DNA from: Bacteroidota bacterium
GTDB taxonomy: Bacteria > Bacteroidota > Bacteroidia > Bacteroidales > FEN-979
Assembly: GCA_026391835.1 (NCBI GenBank)
Contig: JAPLDF010000065.1
Coordinates: forward strand, 1 to 64,000
DNA: 64,000 nt
Reading direction: 5' to 3'
Shown: positions 58,464-64,000 of the stretch, in pieces
How the letters are laid out: each line of letters starts with the position of its first letter
How positions within the stretch are numbered: position 1 is the first letter of the stretch
Notes under the pieces: generated by a model
Databases searched by the model: none
Told to the model about the DNA's origin: nothing
The model's input: only the letters and a program-made list of their open reading frames with translations
Made by a program: the position numbers and the translations under genes

Positions 58464-59789
58464 ATGAAAGTTACCATCGTAGGATCCGGGTATGTCGGAT
58501 TAGTTACCGGCACTTGTTTCGCAGAAGTAGGCATCGACGTCAATTGCGTGGACATCGACCAGAAAAAAATCGAAAACCTTAAAAATGGAATTATTCCTAT
58601 TTATGAACCGGGACTCGAAGAGATGGTTCACCGTAATATGAAGAAATCACGGATCCAGTTCACCACAAACATCGCTGAGGCTCTTGAAGATTGCGAAGTG
58701 ATCTTCAGTGCTGTCGGTACACCTCCTGATGATGACGGAAGCGCCGATCTGCAGTATGTGATCAGTGTTGCCAGGGACTGCGGCCGGCACATGAAAAATT
58801 ATTTGCTGATCGTTACAAAAAGCACTGTGCCGGTTGGAACTGCCGAAAAAGTCAGGAAAGCTGTCCAGGAAGAACTTGACAAACGGGGCGTAAGCCTTCA
58901 GTTCGATGTTGCTTCGAATCCGGAATTTCTTAAGGAAGGAGCCGCAATCGATGATTTTCTCAAACCAGACCGCATTGTGGTCGGATGTGATTCACCTCGG
59001 GCCGAAGAATTGATGAAGGAACTTTACCGGCCTTTCACCTTAAACGGTCATCCAATAATTTTCATGGATATCACCTCTGCCGAGATGACAAAATATGCAG
59101 CCAACTCCATGCTTGCGACCAAAATCAGTTTTATGAATGATGTTGCCAACCTGTGCGAAATTGTTGGTGCCGACATCAACATGGTAAGGAAAGGAATTGG
59201 CTCTGATAGCCGTATTGGTAATAAATTCATTTATCCGGGGGTAGGTTATGGAGGCTCCTGTTTCCCAAAAGATGTTAAAGCGCTGATTCACACTGCGGAA
59301 GATTACAAATACAGTCTCAGGGTGCTGAAAGCCGTTGAAGCTGTAAATGATGACCAGAAATCAGTTCTTTACAACAAAATGGTGAAGCACTATGGCGGAG
59401 ATATTGCTGGAAAGACTGTTGCCGTCTGGGGCTTGTCCTTTAAACCGCAAACCGACGATATGCGCGAGGCACCATCCCTTGTCATCATTAAAAAACTGCT
59501 TGATGCCGGCGTAAAAGTGAAAGCATATGATCCGGTAGCCATGCATGAAACACAGAGGATCCTGGGAGACAAGATTTATTATGCTCCAGATCAATATGAT
59601 GCACTCATCGATGCCGACTGCCTTATGCTTGTCACCGAATGGCCGGAATTCAAATTCCCGAATTTCAATATCATTAAGAAACTTTTGAAAGATCTTGTCG
59701 TGTTCGATGGCCGTAACATTTACGAAATTGCAGAAATGAAGCGCAAAGGATTTGCCTACTACTGCATCGGGGTGGACACGACAAAATAA
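58464..59789 (+). CDS. ugd: UDP-glucose 6-dehydrogenase
   Basis: 441 residues. NAD-binding Rossmann start [19 protein letters not shown], the catalytic Cys in [10 protein letters not shown], and the C-terminal UDP-binding domain with [16 protein letters not shown]. It oxidises UDP-glucose to UDP-glucuronate. The next gene converts that product to UDP-xylose, and the gap is 24 bp, so they form one pathway operon. Cytoplasmic. Confidence 0.97.
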   Translation: MKVTIVGSGYVGLVTGTCFAEVGIDVNCVDIDQKKIENLKNGIIPIYEPGLEEMVHRNMKKSRIQFTTNIAEALEDCEVIFSAVGTPPDDDGSADLQYVISVARDCGRHMKNYLLIVTKSTVPVGTAEKVRKAVQEELDKRGVSLQFDVASNPEFLKEGAAIDDFLKPDRIVVGCDSPRAEELMKELYRPFTLNGHPIIFMDITSAEMTKYAANSMLATKISFMNDVANLCEIVGADINMVRKGIGSDSRIGNKFIYPGVGYGGSCFPKDVKALIHTAEDYKYSLRVLKAVEAVNDDQKSVLYNKMVKHYGGDIAGKTVAVWGLSFKPQTDDMREAPSLVIIKKLLDAGVKVKAYDPVAMHETQRILGDKIYYAPDQYDALIDADCLMLVTEWPEFKFPNFNIIKKLLKDLVVFDGRNIYEIAEMKRKGFAYYCIGVDTTK

Positions 59790-59813
59790 TTTTTGCATAG
59801 AAACCATGAGACC

Positions 59814-60752
59814 ATGTTGAAGAAAAAAATTTTAGTTACAGGAGGTGCGGGTTTTTTGGGTTCCCATCTTTGTGAACGGTTGCTTCGGGAAGGAAATGAA
59901 GTAGTTTGCCTCGACAACTATTTTACCGGGCAGAAACAAAATGTGGTGCACCTGCTCAGCAATCCATATTTCGAACTTATCCGCCATGATGTGACCATGC
60001 CGTTTTTTATCGAAGTTGATGAAATATACAACCTGGCATGCCCGGCCTCCCCGATTCATTACCAATACAATGCTATTAAAACGGTAAAGACATCGGTGAT
60101 GGGCGCCATCAACATGCTTGGACTTGCAAAACGCATCAAGGCGCGCATCCTGCAGGCATCTACGAGCGAGGTTTACGGAGATCCCGAGGTACATCCACAG
60201 GTTGAATCCTATTGGGGACATGTTAACCCCATCGGAATCAGGTCCTGCTATGACGAAGGCAAACGTATCGCTGAAACCCTGTTTGTCAACTACCACCAGC
60301 AAAACAATGTACGGATCAAAATCATGCGGATTTTCAACACCTATGGGCCCCGCATGCATCCAAACGATGGCCGGGTGGTCTCAAACTTCATCGTGCAGGC
60401 ATTGAAAGGACAGGATATTACCATGTATGGCGACGGATTACAGTCCAGGAGTTTCTGCTATGTCGACGACCTTCTTGAAGGGATGGTGCGGCTGATGAAT
60501 TCGAGAGAAGAGTTCACCGGACCAGTCAATATTGGAAACCCCAATGAATTCACTATGCTCGAGCTTGCCGAAAAGGTGATCAACCTCACTGGTTCCAAGT
60601 CCAGGATCATACATATGCCGCTTCCGGCAGACGATCCTACCCAGCGTCAACCAGATATCTCACTTGCAAAAAAAGAACTTGGCTGGGAACCACGGGTAAT
60701 GCTTGATGAGGGCCTGGTGAAAACCATAGATTATTTTAAGTCGATTATCTGA
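59814..60752 (+). CDS. uxs: UDP-glucuronate decarboxylase (UDP-xylose synthase)
   Basis: 312 residues from the ATG at 59814; the 7 residues gained from 59793 have no support. Extended SDR enzyme with [15 protein letters not shown], the family mark [35 protein letters not shown], a Thr-Ser-Glu (ASTSEVYG) and the Tyr-xxx-Lys pair in [10 protein letters not shown]. It removes CO2 from UDP-glucuronate to give UDP-xylose. It follows ugd directly. Confidence 0.94.
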   Translation: MLKKKILVTGGAGFLGSHLCERLLREGNEVVCLDNYFTGQKQNVVHLLSNPYFELIRHDVTMPFFIEVDEIYNLACPASPIHYQYNAIKTVKTSVMGAINMLGLAKRIKARILQASTSEVYGDPEVHPQVESYWGHVNPIGIRSCYDEGKRIAETLFVNYHQQNNVRIKIMRIFNTYGPRMHPNDGRVVSNFIVQALKGQDITMYGDGLQSRSFCYVDDLLEGMVRLMNSREEFTGPVNIGNPNEFTMLELAEKVINLTGSKSRIIHMPLPADDPTQRQPDISLAKKELGWEPRVMLDEGLVKTIDYFKSII

Positions 60753-60772
60753 TAAAATCTTAACCTCTCTCT

Positions 60773-61630
60773 ATGAACATCCTTGTTACCGGTTCCAATG
60801 GCCAGCTTGGCAGTGAGTTAAGATTGCTTGCCCCGGACTATCCTGGTTTGAAATTTCTTTTTACTGATGTTGCTGAACTTGATATCACAAGCGAGCCCGT
60901 CGTGGAAGCCCTTGTAAGAGATATGAAACCCGGTGCCATCATCAACTGTGCCGCATACACTGCTGTCGATAAAGCTGAGCAGGAAGACAACCTTGCATTT
61001 CTGATAAATGCAACAGCTGTGGGAAATCTTGCCCGGGCCGCATCAAAATACAATGCATTGCTGGTTCACATTTCTACCGATTATGTGTTTGATGGCAAAG
61101 GCTATAAACCATATATGGAAGACGACCCCACAAACCCTGTTTCCCTTTATGCAAAGAGCAAGCATGCCGGCGAACAGCAGGTACAATCCTATGCCGGCAA
61201 AGCGCTCATCATCCGGACTTCATGGTTGTATTCCGCCTTCGGAAACAATTTCGTTAAAACAATGATGAAATATGGCAAAGAACGTGGGCAGCTGAATGTC
61301 GTCTTCGACCAGACCGGCACCCCAACTTATGCCCGCGACCTTGCAAAAACGATCCTGGATATCATTCAAAGCCAGCCAGCTATTGACGGAGTGGAAGTGT
61401 TTCACTTCTCAAACGAAGGTGTGACAAGCTGGTATGATTTTGCAAAGGCAATTATCGAATTCAGCGGCATCGACTGCAAAATAAATCCGATCGAAACAAA
61501 GGATTACCCTTTACCAGCCATACGGCCATTTTACAGCGTTTTCAACAAATTGAAAATCAAACAACGTTTTAAACTTGAAATTCCATACTGGAAAGACAGT
61601 TTGAAGGAGTGTATGGGGAGAATGAATTAA
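60773..61630 (+). CDS. rmlD: dTDP-4-dehydrorhamnose reductase
   Basis: 285 residues. SDR with GSNGQLGSELR, the ISTDYVFDGKGY motif, and Tyr-xxx-Lys in SLYAKSKHAGEQ. It makes dTDP-L-rhamnose, the last step of that pathway. rmlA, B and C are not in the window, so it either works with distant genes or has been adopted by the UDP-sugar operon. It follows uxs by 20 bp. Confidence 0.94.
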   Translation: MNILVTGSNGQLGSELRLLAPDYPGLKFLFTDVAELDITSEPVVEALVRDMKPGAIINCAAYTAVDKAEQEDNLAFLINATAVGNLARAASKYNALLVHISTDYVFDGKGYKPYMEDDPTNPVSLYAKSKHAGEQQVQSYAGKALIIRTSWLYSAFGNNFVKTMMKYGKERGQLNVVFDQTGTPTYARDLAKTILDIIQSQPAIDGVEVFHFSNEGVTSWYDFAKAIIEFSGIDCKINPIETKDYPLPAIRPFYSVFNKLKIKQRFKLEIPYWKDSLKECMGRMN

Positions 61631-61631
61631 T

Positions 61632-61669
61632 ATTTACGAATTACGATTTACGAATTACGATTTGGGATT
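61632..61669. repeat. Intergenic micro-repeat
   Basis: Direct repeats of TTACGAATTACGATT-type units. It is related to the two repeats inside dnaE and fills most of the 69-bp gap. Confidence 0.75.
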
Positions 61670-61699
61670 AATCTGAAGATAATATTAATAAAAGAAGTT

Positions 61700-63436
61700 A
61701 TGGAGATTGAAAAGCCGGTAATGGAACGTGCGCAAATTTGGCTCAACGGAAGTTTTGATGAAGATACGAAAGCCACTGTAAAAAAGTTGATGGAGACAAA
61801 CCCGACGGAGCTGACTGATTCGTTTTACAGGGATCTTGAATTCGGGACCGGTGGACTGCGCGGGATCATGGGTGTTGGAACAAACCGCATGAATAAATAC
61901 ACTGTTGGAATGGCAACCCAGGGACTGGCCAATTATCTTATGATGATGTTCCCGTCGCTGAATCCCGTCAAAATGGCCATTTCGCACGACAGCCGTAACA
62001 ACAGCAAATATTTTGCCCAAATCGTTGCAGAAGTGCTTTCAGCAAATGGATTCAAAGTTTACCTGTTCGACGACCTCCGTCCCACCCCGGAACTATCATT
62101 TGCCATCAGGAAACTTGGATGCCAGAGTGGCGTCATGGTCACGGCTTCGCACAATCCAAAGGAATACAATGGCTATAAAGCATACTGGGACGATGGTGCC
62201 CAGATGATTGCCCCCCATGATGAAAATGTAATTAAAGAGGTGCAGAAAATCACGTCGATTGATGACGTTAAATGGGCCGGGGTAAAAGAAAACATCGTCA
62301 GCATCGGTGCGGAGATTGACACCGAATACCTTAACTGTGTCCTGGGTCTTTCCCTTTCACCGGAATCAATCCGTCGCCACAAAGACCTTAAAATCGTTTA
62401 TACCCCTTTGCATGGTTGCGGCCGGAAACTGGTTCCGGAAATCCTGGCAAAATTTGGATTTGAAAACATCCATATGGTAAAGGAGCAAGCCATTGCCGAT
62501 GGCAACTTCCCAACAGTCCATTCACCAAACCCTGAAGAACACGATGCACTCGATATGGGCATCAACCTGGCAGAAGAGCTTCATGCCGACCTTGTGATGG
62601 CAACGGATCCCGATGCCGACCGTGTCGGGATAGCTGTGCGAAACCATAAAAACGAAATGGTCCTTCTCAATGGCAACCAAACGGCGGCCCTGCTGTTTTA
62701 CTATATTCTGAACCGCTGGAAAGAACTTGGAAAGTTCCGGGGCAATGAATTCATCGTTTCTACCATCGTAACAACCAAACTACTGTCTGAAATTTCCGGG
62801 TCTTTCGGTGTCAAGTATTTCGAATGTCTTACCGGGTTTAAATTCATCGCTGATGTTATCAGGCAACATGAAAACAAAATGAAATACATCGTTGGCGGTG
62901 AAGAGAGCTATGGCTACCTTATTGGCGATTTCGTGCGTGACAAAGATGCCGTCAGCGCATGTGCGTTGATTGCAGAAACTGCAGCCTGGATAGCCGATTC
63001 AGGAAAATCGCTGTTTGATCTCCTGATCGATATTTATCAAAAATACGACTTCTTTAAGGAAGGGTTGATCTCGGTGGTCCGCAAGGGAAAAAGCGGAGCC
63101 GAGGAGATTCAGCAAATGATGGTTGAATACCGCAACAATCCCCCGGTTGCAATAAACAATTCCAAGGTTGTCAAGATCAAAGACTACCTGCTTCTCAAAG
63201 CAAAGGAGGTGGCCACCGGCCTTGAATCACCTATCCAGTTGCCAAAGTCGAACGTCCTGCAGTTTATCCTGGAGGACGGGAGTATCATCAGCGTACGTCC
63301 ATCAGGGACAGAGCCGAAGATAAAGTTTTATTTTGGCGTTCGGGAACCGCTAAAGAATAAAGCCGAATTTGAGCAAACAGAACATCGCCTGGACGCAAAA
63401 ATCGCCGGGATTATCGCTTCAATGAAGCTAAAATAA
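61700..63436 (+). CDS. Phosphohexomutase (phosphoglucomutase/phosphomannomutase)
   Basis: 578 residues, four-domain alpha-D-phosphohexomutase. The phosphoserine site is TASHNPKEYNGYK, the metal loop is DPDADRVGI, the sugar-binding loop is GGEESYGYL, and the phosphate-binding loop is RPSGTEPKIKFY. The length and the YWDDGAQM motif fit the bifunctional PgcA-like branch. It supplies glucose-1-phosphate (and so UDP-glucose) for the ugd-uxs operon. Confidence 0.95.
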   Translation: MEIEKPVMERAQIWLNGSFDEDTKATVKKLMETNPTELTDSFYRDLEFGTGGLRGIMGVGTNRMNKYTVGMATQGLANYLMMMFPSLNPVKMAISHDSRNNSKYFAQIVAEVLSANGFKVYLFDDLRPTPELSFAIRKLGCQSGVMVTASHNPKEYNGYKAYWDDGAQMIAPHDENVIKEVQKITSIDDVKWAGVKENIVSIGAEIDTEYLNCVLGLSLSPESIRRHKDLKIVYTPLHGCGRKLVPEILAKFGFENIHMVKEQAIADGNFPTVHSPNPEEHDALDMGINLAEELHADLVMATDPDADRVGIAVRNHKNEMVLLNGNQTAALLFYYILNRWKELGKFRGNEFIVSTIVTTKLLSEISGSFGVKYFECLTGFKFIADVIRQHENKMKYIVGGEESYGYLIGDFVRDKDAVSACALIAETAAWIADSGKSLFDLLIDIYQKYDFFKEGLISVVRKGKSGAEEIQQMMVEYRNNPPVAINNSKVVKIKDYLLLKAKEVATGLESPIQLPKSNVLQFILEDGSIISVRPSGTEPKIKFYFGVREPLKNKAEFEQTEHRLDAKIAGIIASMKLK

Positions 63437-64000
63437 ATGCTTGGTAAAAGGTTTGCTATTCGTTTGTTTTGTCATTCAAACCTGATTTTATTCAGACAAA
63501 TTCTCCTTCTTTTTGCAGGTTTGCTGCTTTTTTGCAGCTCTGGAACAGGCAACCCGTTTCACAATGAAGGACACGGACCATGTATCGTGGTCCAGGATAC
63601 GGTGTTCGTGAGGAAAGGACGATATTTACTGCTGAGAAACGCCTCTATTAACATCCCGCGTGATACATTTTATATCATTCATCAAAAAAAATCGAAAAAG
63701 GCATCCGCAGGTTCTTTCCAGAATTCACAAATTCTGTACGATACGGTTTATCGGAAATTTTCCCGCAATAAGATAACCCAGTTGCTTTATTACCTGGCAT
63801 TTGTGGCACCCAAAAAGTCGGAATTGCCGGATACACTGCAGGTGGTGAAAAGCACCCGCCCCTTTGAAGAATTTGAAGGAAAAGTAATCCGGAACATCCG
63901 GATAAACATATTACCCCCTTTCGGTACCAATGTTTATGATACTGCAAGCTATGTGCTGACCGGTATAGGCAAAACCCTCAACGGCGTGCATATGGATACG
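63437..64000 (+). CDS. Envelope lipoprotein, 5' part (POTRA/BamA-like)
   Basis: 188 residues, cut by the window edge; it starts one base after the phosphomutase stop (TAAATG). After a basic lead comes a lipobox-like segment (LLLFCSS), then a mixed alpha/beta region. The segment FEGKVIRNIRINILPPFGTNVYDT resembles the POTRA-like start of Bacteroidota outer-membrane BamA/TamA-related proteins (GKxIRxIxIxxLxxFGxxVxDT). The C-terminal barrel would lie outside the window, so the call is provisional. Confidence 0.6.
   Translation, partial: MLGKRFAIRLFCHSNLILFRQILLLFAGLLLFCSSGTGNPFHNEGHGPCIVVQDTVFVRKGRYLLLRNASINIPRDTFYIIHQKKSKKASAGSFQNSQILYDTVYRKFSRNKITQLLYYLAFVAPKKSELPDTLQVVKSTRPFEEFEGKVIRNIRINILPPFGTNVYDTASYVLTGIGKTLNGVHMDT

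Noticed and set aside
63675-63947. 90-codon minus-strand ORF near the right edge
   Set aside because: Antisense to the lipoprotein that starts at 63437, which has a lipobox and a POTRA-like motif.

Overview
The window is chromosomal DNA from a member of the Bacteroidota, probably class Bacteroidia. Four things point there. At least seventeen genes carry the phylum's TAnnTTTG -7 promoter box. Several secreted proteins end in Por/type IX secretion (T9SS) sorting domains of type A or B. A Fibrobacter-type paralogous (FISUMP) domain ends two surface proteins at the left edge. Small phylum-typical families (PepSY-like, WbqC, PorT-like barrel, FeoA-FeoB fusion) are present. I saw no rRNA, tRNA, CRISPR array, prophage or intact insertion sequence. 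Almost all of the sequence is coding.

Layout. 1-6.6 kb: two FISUMP surface proteins, an OmpR-type two-component pair, and three small secreted proteins (two PepSY-like, one Lys/Ala/Pro-rich). 6.7-10.6 kb: an exosortase, an overlapping membrane partner, and two nearly identical cargo proteins ending in an IPTV-x-x-WG sorting tail. This looks like a compact exosortase-H-type system beside T9SS cargo in one genome. 10.7-20 kb: histidine catabolism (ftcD, hutI) interleaved with a metallopeptidase lipoprotein, a T9SS protein and a C10 peptidase with CUB domains. 20-28 kb: a free-standing transposase zinc-ribbon protein, two thioredoxins, a WbqC protein, a TMTC-like GT-C/TPR protein, the feoAB fusion with its tiny Cys-rich partner, an NlpC/P60 hydrolase and a beta-barrel. 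28-35 kb: a minus-strand operon of a small secreted protein, two PKD-type T9SS proteins and tex. 35-44 kb: a LutA-like protein, a NarL-type two-component pair with TPR sensor, a stomatin homologue, an M49-like peptidase and a DEAD-box helicase. 44-53 kb: damage-tolerance genes (a second dnaE, dinB, an XRE/S24 LexA-like repressor) flanking an operon of a C45-type hydrolase and two GT-C mannosyltransferase-like proteins. 53-58.3 kb: a FIST sensor followed by a five-PAS hybrid histidine kinase. 58.4-63.4 kb: nucleotide-sugar genes (ugd, UDP-xylose synthase, rmlD, phosphohexomutase), then the start of an envelope lipoprotein cut by the window edge.

The strongest leads are: (1) the exosortase/IPTV-CTERM locus with duplicated cargo; (2) a 32-bp element, 28 of 32 bases identical, upstream of both dnaE and dinB/lexA-like, a likely shared operator; (3) a micro-repeat that has entered the dnaE reading frame twice, in opposite orientations; (4) degenerate 8-bp tandem arrays that run directly into the start codons of ftcD, dinB and dnaE.
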